Below are positions 23,190 to 34,214 of a DNA stretch of 64,000 nucleotides, piece after piece. Under the pieces are notes generated by a model that had not been told where the DNA came from, ran no database searches, and was given only the letters and a program-made list of their open reading frames with translations. Every line of letters starts with the position of its first letter. Position 1 is the first letter of the stretch. The position numbers and the translations under genes were made by a program. The DNA comes from Pomphorhynchus laevis (lineage: Eukaryota; Acanthocephala; Palaeacanthocephala; Echinorhynchida; Pomphorhynchidae), in contig WNNJ02000277.1 of assembly GCA_012934845.2 (NCBI GenBank), positions 62,001 to 126,000 of the forward strand, given 5' to 3'.

Positions 23190-24540
23190 TCTGGAAGTCG
23201 TTTCGGTATCACCTGGATTGAACCCGCCGATGCCACACTACTCAGCTCCTGCATCGGCAATAAGAGGCGATTGAAGATGTCCTCTCTCATCAAAAGTGTC
23301 TGACCTCGAGCGAATGAAAGAGCGCCTTAGTTCAGTCTGCTCAGATACAGCATTGTTTTCGGCTCCGAAATTGCCTATCTGCCCTAAAGCTCTCATCTGT
23401 TCTACGCGTATCTTCATATGGATTCAGCGAACAACTCCCTCGTTACGACTTAACCCTCCGAAACACTTTGGAAAATTGCTAAACGTTGCACTGAACGCAC
23501 CAGTTGGAAATAAGCTACTCTCCCAGTTAACCTTGGAGGCCTGGGAATTCCTATGACGACTCATCTCCCGGTCCGCTTATTTCTTCCTACAACGCGTCAA
23601 TCGGAGTTGTTGCTGACCTGATCCCATGTGAACTACATTCCAACCTCTTCGCAGCTTCAACTGATTTGCGTTGACACTTGTACCTCTGAAGCTCGTTCAC
23701 CCTTAGTAGTCGAGATCCTATACCCTTTAAAGCTCAGCGAGAATGGAGTGCTCCCATAGACGACACCAGATATGCCAACTCTCTTTCAAACACGACTGAC
23801 ACTACAACAAAGTCCCGACTGATAAGTGTGGCGGCACCTGGTGCATGTGCGTTTCTCCATTCAGTCCATGTCCTATCAGTCGGTTCAAAGATAAGTTATG
23901 ATACATTCCGTATCTCATGCGCTTTACGTCTCGGAGCCCCGATTTGGAAACCACACACATGTCGCTGCGGAACACAAATAGACTCACTAGGCACTCATGG
24001 CCTCAGTTGTTCACGTTTCGCAGTTCGGTTTGCTAGGCACTCTTTAGTAAATTCAATTATTCTGGACGCTCTTTAAAAGGCTTAAATCCAAAGCCGTCTA
24101 GAACCTCCAGGGTTGTTCCGATTTGATGGCAACCAACCAGACGGCGTTGCAATGGTCCCAATGGACTGCCGCAAATTCGCATGTTGGGACTTCACATGCA
24201 TGGACCCGCTAGATCCCCTTCATCAGGCGATAGCTTTAGCAGGAACCGAATCAGTAGCTACGGTAGCTGAAGGCAGAAAGAGAATGAAGTGAGAGGGAAT
24301 TTAAGCACTAGGGATGGATTTCATTCCCATAACCATCGAAACCACAGGTGCGATGGGCAAGGAAGAATCTAACTTCTTCCGTTTGCTCATCAAAAAGCTT
24401 CGCCGATTCGTGCATTAGCTTCGCCTAATGCAACGCATAAGTACTGTCATACAATTTGGCAATGGTACATCAGTCCTGGTCTCGCTTACAGAACACAATG
24501 AAATTGAACGCCTACACTACAAAGACATAAAGTTATAATG
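23190..24540 (+). mobile_element. LINE C-terminal region with CxCG...HGLSC finger, decayed
   Basis: Plus-strand frames read SDLERMKERLSSVCSDTALF (about 23.30 kb), then DTFRISCALRLGAP, CRCGTQIDSLGTHGLSC (about 23.96-24.01 kb) followed by RHS, then QPDGVAMVP and CWDFTCMD (about 24.14-24.21 kb) and QRISTVIQFGN (about 24.43 kb). Together these are the known C-terminal order of an invertebrate LINE protein: Cys/His finger, a (R/Q)PDG box and a WD.T box resembling a restriction-like nuclease core, then the QR.S..IQ.GN helix. Several stops and frame changes interrupt it. It ends at about 24.54 kb. Confidence 0.75.
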
Positions 24541-25106
24541 TTGTAATTTTCTGAAACTTTGTCACGATATGAAATGTTGTTAAATTACTAAATACTAAAC
24601 ATTTAATTCCAGTTTAAAATATGCACATATTCATTTTAAAAAGGATAAATTCAATATATAGTAGCTTTGCTTGTGTTTGAAAATTCAAACAATGAAAATT
24701 GTACCATTTGACAACACAATAAAAAGCGCAAAAATTTCGATCTTGACTTAGAAGTATTGTCACGATCGTAATATTGTGAATTTACGAATTTTAGATCGAT
24801 ATTCATCAAAGAGATGAATACTACAATCAATCGCAAAAATGAAGGATTCGTAAAGACACTAACAATTTTTAAATACTACTAAATTAGATAACTTACAATT
24901 TAATGTAATTTGTATTTTTTATTTTACAGATGTCTGAAATATTTGCGCTTTTTATTGGATTGCCAAATGGCATTCTTTGTATGATTTTAATATTAAATAT
25001 ATAATATTAAGATTTTATTCTTAAATTTTATTCGTGTCTATGAATACAAGAAAAAATATATATTTAATAGAATGGTTTTTTAATTTCTTTTGTTATGAAG
25101 ACTTTA

Positions 25107-25194
25107 GGCTCCGTAGCTCAGTTGGTTAGAGCATCGTACTTATAAGCAGTGCGAAGTAATGCGGAAGTCGCGGGTTCGAGCCCCGCCGGAGCCA
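25107..25194 (+). tRNA. tRNA-Ile (anticodon UAU) with a 14-nt intron
   Basis: The cloverleaf folds cleanly: acceptor stem GGCTCCG/CGGAGCC, D arm GCTC/GAGC with AGTTGGTTA, anticodon stem TCGTA/TGCGG (two G-U pairs), anticodon TAT at 25141-25143, T arm GCGGG/CCCGC with TTCGAGC, discriminator A at 25194. An intron sits one base 3' of the anticodon, about 25145-25158, the standard position; nuclear tRNA-Ile(UAU) genes of animals usually carry an intron. The A and B boxes lie inside the gene. The nearest T run (25240-25244) is about 46 nt downstream. It decodes AUA. Confidence 0.96.
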
Positions 25195-25377
25195 TTAGAT
25201 AATTTGTAGAACTGTAGGAAAACTTGGAATCACGCTTAGTTTTTAAATGAAAATTAATTATGTAGAAACTAACTTTGAATTAAAAATTCATATCATTCAT
25301 ATTATATAAATTTAGAAACAATAATTAATAATCTACTTTTAAAATAATATCTACAAAAATAGAATAAGAAAAAAGAT

Positions 25378-25894
25378 TTGAAAATAACAAACAATTATAA
25401 AAGGAAAGATAAAATTAATAAAGATAAGTATTTATAACTTACTAAATTAAAGGATAACTATATAATAACAACTATTGATAAAGCTAGTAATAACTTTGTC
25501 TTCATATGCAAAAAGCTTTATTATGATATACTAATGAAAGAGGTTAATTCTAATGATTTAAATGTAAATCCAACATATGAACCTAGTGAGTAAAGTTTAG
25601 AAACAATTATTACAAGTCACTGTTCTATAATGGATGAAAAGATATAGATTATAGATAAATTTTAGATAAAATTAGAGAGAAAATGAAAATAACCAACAAT
25701 TATAAAAGGAAAGATCAAATTAATAAAGATAGATATACAGAACTTACTAAATTAAAGGATAACTATATAATAACAACTATTGATAAAGCTAGTAATAACT
25801 TTGTCTTCATATGCAAAAAAAAACTTTATTATGATATACTAATGAAAGAGGTTAATTCTAATGATTTAAATATGAACACAACATATATGTAGCG
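25378..25894 (+). mobile_element. PLE family 2: two head-to-tail copies of the start of the RT region
   Basis: The block encoding TKLKDNYIITTIDKASNNF then FVFICKK..YYDILMKEVNSND occurs twice, from about 25380 and from about 25683, period ~305 bp. The second copy is an open frame (25683-25892). The block is the known PLE start (an ADKG-like box, here IDKA, before the fingers). The copies are cut short and joined head to tail. The second is interrupted at about 25.89 kb by other DNA and the element resumes at 28.23 kb. Confidence 0.75.
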
Positions 25895-26075
25895 TTGAAT
25901 CGCGACACAGACGTCTTAAGTTCGAATCCGGTCAGCGCCAGCGTACGGAGTCGCTGACCGGATTAGGGGTAATAAGGGTCGAAACGTGAAATGTTGGTCT
26001 GGCTCAGCAGCTGATGAGACCCACGCAGGCTGATTAGTAGCGTCCTGCTGTATCAAAAATAGGAACGATACTTGT
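25895..26075 (+). mobile_element. tRNA-derived SINE-like head with hammerhead-like core
   Basis: GTTCGAATCC at 25919-25928 matches a tRNA B box; a weak A-box-like TAGCGTTGAATCG lies just upstream (25891-25903). About 50 bp later comes a hammerhead-like core (25976-26022). An inverted pair (ggtcagcg...cgctgacc, 25930-25959) lies between them. The tRNA-like head followed by a ribozyme recalls the Sm-alpha repeats of schistosomes. It sits at the left edge of the insertion that splits the PLE. The right edge of this repeat is uncertain. Confidence 0.4.
25976..26022 (+). ncRNA. Hammerhead-like core, stem-II-open layout, copy C
   Basis: GGGTC (25976-25980) and GACCC (26018-26022) pair perfectly as stem II; GAAAC at 25981-25985; stem III ACGT/ATGT (25984-25987 with 25991-25994); cleavage-site base T25995; CTGATGA at 26011-26017. 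Against copies A and B (11.4 and 11.9 kb) the stem II sequences differ but still pair, which is compensatory change. Downstream words (gtagcgt.ctgctgt) are shared with copy B. Confidence 0.5.
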
Positions 26076-26083
26076 GAAGATAA

Positions 26084-28189
26084 TATCGTGCCACAATCAG
26101 AAGAATTTCAGCTTACATATGCAATGCGGCATCTGGAACGGAATTAACACCCCCACAGTTCTGTATTCTAGTCCGCATGTGGCTTGGAATTCCTTTACAC
26201 GAAAGGAATTATAGATGCGGCCGCTGCATGCGCATAGCTTATAAGGAAGGCATACACTCGCTAACATGCCAATACGGGGGTTATCAAGGACTGCGGCATA
26301 ATGCTATTCGTGACGTGGTATTCGCAGCCGCACAATCAGCCCGGATGGATGTAGCTCTGGAAGTGCGAGGTATTATCCCGGACCTACGTGAACGGCCGGC
26401 AGACATCCTATTTTATGGGGACCCTCCCCATGCAATCGACTTTGCAGTCACTCACCCCCAACAGACGGCATACCGTCGCTCAGCTGCTAACGCAAAGCTC
26501 GCCGCCGCTACGTCGTATGCGATTAATGTTAAAGACCGAAAGTACAAGAGCAGGGTCGAAGCAGCGGGGTATATATTCTCAGCCGCTGTAGTGGAGTCGT
26601 TTGGGGGATGGAATGAAGAGGGAAACAGGGTCATCAAACGGGTTGCAAATAACATGAGCCGGACAAGCGGAGTCACTTACGCCGTGACGATCACGCATTT
26701 ATACCAGCGCATCTCTATTGCAATAATGAGAGGCAACGCCAAAGCAATGCTAGCGTCACTTGATCAGATCCCAATATCCACATTTGATGGTGGACACCAG
26801 GAAACAGGTGAACCCGGGAAACGCCTCTTCGAGCCAGACACTTGTGCTTCGAGCCGAACTCGTGATGTGATAAGACTACCCTGTATGACTAGACGTTGTG
26901 ATACATATAACTCCAGATCAATTGAAACTGAGTATAATGCTGTGAGCGCCACTTCTACGATAGTCGCAGATAATGAACCGATAAACAAGCATGCGTCTCA
27001 ATGTAACGATGACATTCCTGCCAATATCACTAAGCACGATACTCCATTCGATGCTACTAATGATGTTTTTCAGCATCATCATTCCCAGCTTAATGTAGAC
27101 GATAATAACGATACTGATGTAGCCAAATCTCTTAACAAAGTTAGAAAGCAATCGTCAGACTACGGTCAAACAGATTTCGAAAAAGAAATGATATTTACTT
27201 ATTGTGCAACTACAACTGATGCTGAAAGTCATCTATTGATGTCTGCTAATTCACCGACAGGACAAGTTACCGATCAAATAAATAAGATCCAACAACTTGG
27301 TGAGCTGCATCAGAGTTCAATGCATCCCTTAGCTAGTAATGATATGCAAATAAATAATAATCAAATGAACGAATACAATAATCTAATTTGTTGTCCAATC
27401 AAGGATAATGATAACTTGACGATAAAATTAAAAGGATCATCTCAACAGGGATTGGAGTTTGAATCGTCATCATTCATACTTAACAGCAATTCAACAATAC
27501 CAATGATGTCATTTACATCATATGATAATAAATATGGGATTGATTGCAATCCATCGAATGAATTTGCAAAATGTGCTTCTGGTTCTATCAACGAACCCGG
27601 TGCCGACGAATCTGCTGCGCCTTTCTTTGTATCATCGAGTAGTAACCAAGAAGAAACTATGATTGACAATGGTAAAACCGGAATTTCCACGATGAATTGC
27701 AGCCAATCTAGTGTTGCCGATCATACACCCGACAATTGTAATGATCATCTCAACCAGATCATTCATCAGTTACTCAACATGTGTGATGATCTTATACTAC
27801 CCGACAATGTTGTTGATGTTCAAGGTGTTGAGCATGATCAACATGACGACGCACCAGCGGCAGTACAAATGATAGCGACAACAAATACCACCAATCACTT
27901 AATTACGAATAAAAGTAGTAATATCGCATCAATTTTGAAGAGTTGCTCAAACATGGTTCGAAGAAATAACGAATTCATTACAATCGCCACCACCGCGGGC
28001 GCGAATACATCAACCGAATCGGAAGATAGTGGTCACAGCAACGCTCATGGATCGCATGAACATGATAGCGAAGAATATCAGCGATCACAAAGAAATAACT
28101 CTAAAAAGTACAGTAATAAGCCGGAGCTTACAAAATCCTTGCCGATCGGTGAGAATTTAGAATCTGATCATTCATTATACTTACTCTAA
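26084..28189 (+). CDS. LINE-derived zinc-finger/nuclease-like protein with long Asn/Ser-rich tail
   Basis: The frame is open from 26084; the first ATG is 26177 (670 codons), but LINE-type homology (TELTPPQFCILVRMWLGIPL) already runs upstream of it, so the true start is unknown. Residues from that Met: finger C14, C17, H27, C31 then RHN (40-42); E62; RPAD (73-76); IDFAVTHP (87-94), together a restriction-like nuclease pattern of invertebrate LINEs; then ESFGGW and L.QRISIAIMRGNAKA to about 200. From ~215 to 670 the protein is low-complexity (Asn, Ser, Asp, Gln, His) and base composition becomes more AT-rich. No reverse transcriptase precedes it. Over 700 codons without a stop, when other LINE frames nearby are broken, suggests a recent copy or selection. 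It lies inside a split PLE, right after a tRNA/hammerhead repeat. Confidence 0.7.
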   Translation, partial: YRATIRRISAYICNAASGTELTPPQFCILVRMWLGIPLHERNYRCGRCMRIAYKEGIHSLTCQYGGYQGLRHNAIRDVVFAAAQSARMDVALEVRGIIPDLRERPADILFYGDPPHAIDFAVTHPQQTAYRRSAANAKLAAATSYAINVKDRKYKSRVEAAGYIFSAAVVESFGGWNEEGNRVIKRVANNMSRTSGVTYAVTITHLYQRISIAIMRGNAKAMLASLDQIPISTFDGGHQETGEPGKRLFEPDTCASSRTRDVIRLPCMTRRCDTYNSRSIETEYNAVSATSTIVADNEPINKHASQCNDDIPANITKHDTPFDATNDVFQHHHSQLNVDDNNDTDVAKSLNKVRKQSSDYGQTDFEKEMIFTYCATTTDAESHLLMSANSPTGQVTDQINKIQQLGELHQSSMHPLASNDMQINNNQMNEYNNLICCPIKDNDNLTIKLKGSSQQGLEFESSSFILNSNSTIPMMSFTSYDNKYGIDCNPSNEFAKCASGSINEPGADESAAPFFVSSSSNQEETMIDNGKTGISTMNCSQSSVADHTPDNCNDHLNQIIHQLLNMCDDLILPDNVVDVQGVEHDQHDDAPAAVQMIATTNTTNHLITNKSSNIASILKSCSNMVRRNNEFITIATTAGANTSTESEDSGHSNAHGSHEHDSEEYQRSQRNNSKKYSNKPELTKSLPIGENLESDHSLYLL

Positions 28190-28225
28190 TTTGTAATAAC
28201 ATCTGCAATTACTTTTGGAGTTAAA

Positions 28226-28745
28226 TTAATTATTTAAATGTAAATCCAACATATGAATGTAGTGAGTTGAGTTTTGAAACAATTATTACAAGTCACTGTT
28301 CTATAATGGATAAAAAGGGTATAAAGTTTGAATTCGATAATAAAACTATACCTATATAATATTGGAATCCAAAATTACATAAAAATCTAATAAAAACTAG
28401 GTTTTTATGTAGTGCGTTTAAATATACATCAAAACCACTTTCTGTCTATATGAATAAAATACGTAAAGTAATTAAAGCACACTTCAAAAAATATTGTAAG
28501 GTAATCGAAATTAATGCATGTATAAAACACTATTTCAGTATTAATTCTACAAAAGAATTCTTAGAACAGACAAAAGGAATATATTTTCAGAATATAAATA
28601 CATACGATTTTAGTACGCTTTATACAAATATAGATTTAGTAGATATTAAAGAAGCGTTAGTAAAATTAATTAATCTTGTATTCGGAAAGAGATATACATA
28701 TATATGTTATAATAACTATAACGCCTATCTAACAAAATGGAATTA
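28226..28745 (+). mobile_element. PLE family 2, continuation after the insertion
   Basis: Resumes the PLE with the block around CCAACATATGAA that is also the last block before the insertion at 25.87-25.89 kb. Reads TSHCSIMDKKGIKFEF-like, then an open frame 28450-28746 with YNTYDFSTLYTNIDLVDIKEA-type sequence (FSTLYTNI is the PLE palm box). It ends at about 28.745 kb, before the conserved GVPMGGN box. Decayed. Confidence 0.75.
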
Positions 28746-28789
28746 AATTTTTGAATGCAGTGTTATTACGGTAATAATTGTCAGTTTAC

Positions 28790-31700
28790 CTCTACGATAG
28801 CAAATATAACATTGATTTTAAGTGACTGTATAGGAAAGGAAAGATTTTTAAATGTGGCAAATGCACACAGATTGTGTGGTTACAAGCCCACAAAAACCAT
28901 ATAGATTGAGAACAAGTTACTCGTTTAGAAGCATAGAACGTAGTTGCTTTATGAAAAAATGAGTAGAATGAAAATCGCAGATGATCAGGTAGGGAATTCC
29001 CAAGTAGAGGAGCGACGAAATGTAGAGATCGACGGCATAAGTTGGTTGAACGAAGTGGTACGCGTTGTGGAAGAGAAGCAGCACAGGAACATAGGTGGGT
29101 AGAAGGAGAGCGAGATTTACTTAGATTTTGCAGGTAAAGATAAGAAGGAGAATTACAATGAAGGCGATAAGTTAAACAAAGCAGACGAAAAAGAACGCGG
29201 TGCATAATATTTAGCTATCCAAGTTTTGATGAATATGAGGAGATATGATCATATTTACGAAGTCGAAAGAGGATGCGCATAGTAGTGTTAATGAGGCGCT
29301 GAAGAGGCTTAAGGGATGACTTTGAATCGAAGACGAGCAGGCTAAGGCAGTAATCAATACGCGGGAACAGAAGGGAGAAGATAAGAGAGTTACATGAACT
29401 AAAATCAAGATAATTTCTGACGAGACGAATATCACGGAGAAGAATATTTGAAGATCTAGTTTTATCACGAATAAAGAGATCGAGATGCAGATTATTGTCG
29501 AAGTAAACATCTAGAAATACTAGTTTATCTACAGCAGGAATAATTGTGGTCTGAAGGAAGATACAGAGAAAGAGGAGATACAGCAACGGAGGAGGGTAAA
29601 ATACAGCACATTAGATTTGTTAGGATTGAAAGACATGCACAACGAAATTAGATGTTCTGATAGAGCACGAAGACAATTCGACGATAATATGAAAAGTTGG
29701 CCTAGCGAATGAGGAGACGAGTGAAAATAAAGAAGTATATCATCAGCGTAATGCATTACTTTGAAGTAGAATGCATTAGTTATAAAAGATACATTTTCAA
29801 GAAGAAGCGTTAAGAAAATAGGGTCAAGTACTGAACCTTGAGGTACATCACAAGAAAGAAAACATAATGGAAAACATTGAATAATAATGCACGGAAAATG
29901 ATCGATCAGAGAGATACAAACAGAGCAAGGTAGATGAAGAGAAGCCATAATGATAGCGAAGACAAAAAAGAAGGATTTTGTAATCGACAATGTCGAATCC
30001 AGATGAAAGATCGAACGATATTACTACACTATAAAGTCCTTAGTCACGAGCGGAGAGCAGATCATTAAATATTTTATGACATGCTAGTTCGGTGGAATGA
30101 TTAGAGCGGAAAACAAATTGAAACGAAGAATAGAGCTGCGATGAAGAGAGATACCTGTTGATCTGATTTAGGACAAGGTGTTCAAAAATTTTAGATAAGG
30201 TTGATTGAATTGAAATTTTTCGATAAGATGAAGGAAGAGCGGGGTCAAGATAGGTCTTTTTAAGTATGAGACGAACAATGGTCGCTTTCCAGTGTACAGG
30301 AAATATTCCATTCCGGATTGACGAGTTAAAGAGGCTGGCAAGGAAAGGTGTGAAGTCGGTGGACAACAATTTGAGAATTCGAGTAGGGATGGGATCGACA
30401 GATAGTGACTTACAGGTTGGCGAAAAAAGAAGGCAAGATACCTCATCTTCAGATACCGCAAATAGGTAAAAGATCTCAGGGATACAAATAGACTGGATAC
30501 AGGAAGTTTGTGGAAGGACGATGATCGAATCGATAAGAGAAATTGTTTTTGAAATCATGTTCGAAGAATCGAGGAGGATCAAGAGTGGATATGAAGAGGA
30601 ACGAGACAGTAGAAAATTGAAAGTTTTCCACATAGTTCGAGATTCATTAGAGGAAGCAAGTTTGTTTCGCCAAAACTGTTTCTTCGAACGTAGAAGTTGC
30701 ATATGTAAACGATGAAGTGCAAAGAATTGGTTACGATAAACGGAGGAGTCAAGTGCTGAAGATAGTCTGAGATAACGACGATAAGTTCTGAAAGAACGAC
30801 GCAGGAGACGTTTTGAAGTTACACACTCAGAATCGAACTATGTTGCACGATAGTGACGCGATTGATCAAAGGTTTAAAGGAGAAGAATTTCATCGAGGAT
30901 AGAGCAAAATACGTTGTTAAAGAGGGTACATAAGTAATCGGGTGATTGGTAGATAGAAGAAGGATACACTAACGGAGAATAGTTGATATGAGAGCGAAGA
31001 AAGGAAAGATCGAAGAATTTCCAAGAACGACACGAGATAAGTTTTACATGAACATTGATTTTTAACAACGGGAGATGGCAGGTAACATGGAAGTGGTCAG
31101 ATAGAGCAAGATCAGATATACACAATGAAGAAGACAAGGCAAGACGCGAAGGTAGAGCAACGGTATCGAGGGTATAGTTAAGAATATGTGTAGCAGAAGA
31201 ATAATGATGAGACATGATTCGAAAATTATGATCATTAAATGTAGAAATCGTCGTTAGGGTATTGGAATCATAAGGATGGTCTAAGCGAGCATTTTATATC
31301 CCATAATACAACACACTTTAAATTAGCGAGTAAGATAAAAGAAAGTAAGTTTGACAGTTTACACAAAATAGAGTCTGACGGATGGCACGATCTAAGGCGA
31401 TAGAATAAGTAAATATTGAGAAACAAGGAGGCGGCTGTTACACGGAACCCAAGTAGTTCGAAAGTAAGAGGAACAAATGGCAACAATAACGATTGGAAAG
31501 GAGACCAATGGTGAGATAAAGCTATAACACTACTCTAGTTAGTTGATCTATTTTAACTGAAAGGTAGTTGACGAACCTTATCAACCACAGATAGGTTTAA
31601 CGAGCGGAGGCTTTTAATAGAGTAATTATTCTGATCAATGTGCCAAGATTCGGTTAAACACAAAACATCCAAAGATTTATGAAGGAAAAGATCATATACT

Positions 31701-31790
31701 GAATCAACCTTTTTACTAAGAGAGCGGATATTTAAGACGACTAATTTCCAGGAAGACTATAGAGGCAGCGGAGTCGAATCAATTAGAGAA
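28790..31790 (-). mobile_element. CR1/L2-like LINE, long but decayed
   Basis: Minus strand in order: endonuclease start (VLCLTESWHID, about 31.68-31.64 kb), endonuclease end (LSDHFHVTCHL, about 31.10 kb), linker (30702 on), reverse transcriptase fingers (DPIPTRILK, LKKTYLDPALPSSYRKISIQ, FRSNHSTELACHKIFND), palm (CDVPQGSVLDPIF near 29.84 kb and HYADDILLY near 29.75 kb), then thumb and C-terminus (LGVYFD-like, PRIDYCLSLL, DHIS near 29.23 kb) and a tail (HRVLFRLLCLTYRLHCNSPSYL, APLLGNSLPDHLR) ending near 28.79 kb. The tail wording is diagnostic of the CR1/L2/Rex group. Frames change several times. The 5' end abuts a minisatellite at 31.80 kb. About 3.0 kb long; no ORF1 seen. Confidence 0.85.
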
Positions 31791-31796
31791 TACATT

Positions 31797-32335
31797 TGAT
31801 GATTTACTCAAAGATTTGCTGGGGAATTTACTGAAGGCTTTACTTGAGAATTTTCTTGAGGATTTACTGAAGGATTTACTGGAGAGTTTACTTGAGAATT
31901 TAATAGAGGATTAACTGGATGATTAACTGGAGGATTTATTTGAGTATTTACTTGAGAATTAACTGGAGTAATACCGGAAAATTTACTGGATGATTTACTT
32001 GAGGATTTGATAAAGGATTTACTAGGTGGTAAACTTGATGATGCGCAGGATCATCAAGTTTAACAGGATTAACAGGATTATTAAACTGGAGGATTAATAA
32101 TCAAAGATTTAATCGAAGATTTAACTCGAAGATTTACTGGATTATTAAATTGAGGATTTGCTGAAGGATTTACTGGAGGATAAACTGGAGGATTTACCGG
32201 AGGATTTATTGGATGATTTAGAGGATTTGCTGGATGATTTACTGGGTGGTAAACTGGATGATGTACTGAATGATATACTGACTGATTTACTGAAGGATTT
32301 ACTGGTGGATTTAACGGAGGATATACTGGATTTGA
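31797..32335. repeat. 12-bp minisatellite (consensus GGATTTACTGGA)
   Basis: Dozens of degenerate 12-bp units; between about 32158 and 32330 the period stays in phase. It gives long open frames on both strands (DLLEDKLEDL on +, Ser/Lys-rich on -), which are by-products of a period divisible by three and not genes. It starts where the CR1/L2-like LINE's 5' end stops. Confidence 0.85.
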
Positions 32336-32702
32336 AAACTTCGATAGTCAAATGTGGGAACTGGATAAATTCGCAGTGTAGTTATTGTCTAGGTTTGTTT
32401 TCAGCTTACGAGATCGTATAACCTATTATTACCATAATGAAAGCAGAAGAGTGTTTTGTTTATCGTTAAGTTCGGCATGGAGAGTTTTGTAGGCATCACG
32501 TTCTACTGGTGACAGATTAGGAATTATGTAGACTCTGGAAAAGCTAGGTGAATTTCGTAGCTTACTACAAAGCTACTGAAATGCTAGGTGAATCTCAGTA
32601 TATACTGGGATTTTATCATTCTATCGAGCATTTTTGAAATTGTTAATTCATTTCTCATTGAAAACTTGAGCAGTTGTTTCTGAAATATCATTTTTAATGT
32701 TG

Positions 32703-33030
32703 AACCGTGGAAGTAGCGTATGCTACTTTTAAGTTTTGCATAAATCGGAATAACATTATTATTTAGACAATTGTCCAAGAAGGATTTTGATACTTCTCAA
32801 AAGTTTAATTTCCATTAATGCAAGGTACCTAATGTTCCTATAAACAGCGTCACCATATCGTTGTTTTATCATCGTTAAGATGTGTATCCAATTGTCATTA
32901 GATTATATAGGATGTTCAATCGTATCTCTCAATTTAGATCTAATATTTCGGTGGCAATGAAGGATTTTCAATCGTATATATGACAATAACTCAAAGTTAT
33001 TATCAAGGATTATTCAATTGTAAGTAAATA
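32703..33030. repeat. Direct repeat around a PLE fragment, left copy
   Basis: About 85% like 33763-33950 by eye, with blocks gaataacattattatttaga, caagaaggattttgatactt and cagcgtcaccatatcgttg. The two copies flank a PLE GIY-YIG fragment, so they are candidate PLE terminal repeats in direct orientation. Confidence 0.6.
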
Positions 33031-33404
33031 ATATTCAACCAATAATTGCCAGTTGACTATTCTTTAACTTGAAGACACCTATTAACAAAGTATTTTTTCG
33101 TGTATGCAATAATCGCTTATGTGGAATTAATAATTCCATATAAAGCAACAAACACAAAATTATTTCTATATTTTGAAAGCTACTGCAATAATCATTAGAA
33201 AAATAAGTACAATTTGTCCAAACAAATTGTACTTTTGTTCTGATGATATTCTGACTTCTGCTTACATAATACAAAATGACTAAACAAATCCAAAAACGGA
33301 TATTATGTACTTAAAGTGCATTAGAGAGCACAATTTGTGTTCATTTTCACCAACTTCAGATGCATTTATGTTAAAATAGCACACGCTGTGTCGCAATTTA
33401 AACA

Positions 33405-33660
33405 CTACATTTGCTTACTCAAACCTTGTATTATTCGATAAATTAATTCAAATTCATTTTGCTCCATAACTAATCGGCATTTTAAGTTAGGTTCGGAAAT
33501 CAAAACTGACACATCGTCAAAGTCGATGTCATGACCAGTTTGGTGAGCATGGTCTGCTAATGACGACTGCGCTGATGTAGTGAGTGCCTTCTTATGTTCT
33601 CCTAATCTTGTTTTTAGCGTACGTCCAGTATGTCCTATGTATAATTGTCCAAACAAATTG
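33405..33660 (-). mobile_element. PLE GIY-YIG endonuclease fragment
   Basis: An open frame (33656-33405) reads FGQLYIGHTGRTLKTRLGEH then SSLADHAHQTGHDIDF, the typical PLE form of the GIY-YIG nuclease (YIG.TGR.LK.R..EH and a conserved H..TGH). It continues upstream in a broken frame. The RT part is absent, leaving a terminal-repeat, GIY-YIG, terminal-repeat remnant. Confidence 0.75.
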
Positions 33661-33762
33661 TACGTTTGTTCTGATGGGTGTATATTAATTGTTCTGATGG
33701 GTGTATGCTAATAGGTGTATTTAATTGATATTAGATTATAAATGTTACCTAACCACCCTATA

Positions 33763-34130
33763 ACCGTGAGAGTAGCGAATGCTACCTTTATGTTTTGCAC
33801 AACTCGGAATAACATTATTATTTAGACAATTTTCCAAGAAGGATTTTGATACTTCTCAAAAGTTTAATTTCAATTAATGCAAGTTACATAATGTCCTTAT
33901 AAACAGTGTCACCATATCGTTGCTTTATCATTGTTATTAGGTGTCCGTAATTGTCATTAGATTGTAAATTTGGCGAAGAGAAAATAAATTTTGCAATAGT
34001 CGAAAATCTGTAAACAATAATTTCTTGTAAATCAAGCGAAGAGACAATTATTTATTTCACAATTTAAATCCAATATTTATGTGGCACGTGGCACACCATT
34101 ATCAAGGATTATTAAATTGTAAGTATTTTT
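33763..34130. repeat. Direct repeat around a PLE fragment, right copy
   Basis: Counterpart of 32703-33030. Similarity is clear to about 33950 and weaker beyond. Confidence 0.6.
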
Positions 34131-34214
34131 AACCAAGACAATTTATAACCAGTAATAAATTGTCTGGTTAACCAGTAATATATTGAATATAACCAGTAAT
34201 AAATTATCTATTAT

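Noticed and set aside
28792-29205. Stand-alone 137-codon gene on the minus strand
   Set aside because: It is the C-terminal tail of the CR1/L2-like LINE.
32145-32421. Long open frames on both strands (Asp/Leu-rich and Ser/Lys-rich)
   Set aside because: By-products of a 12-bp minisatellite whose period is divisible by three.
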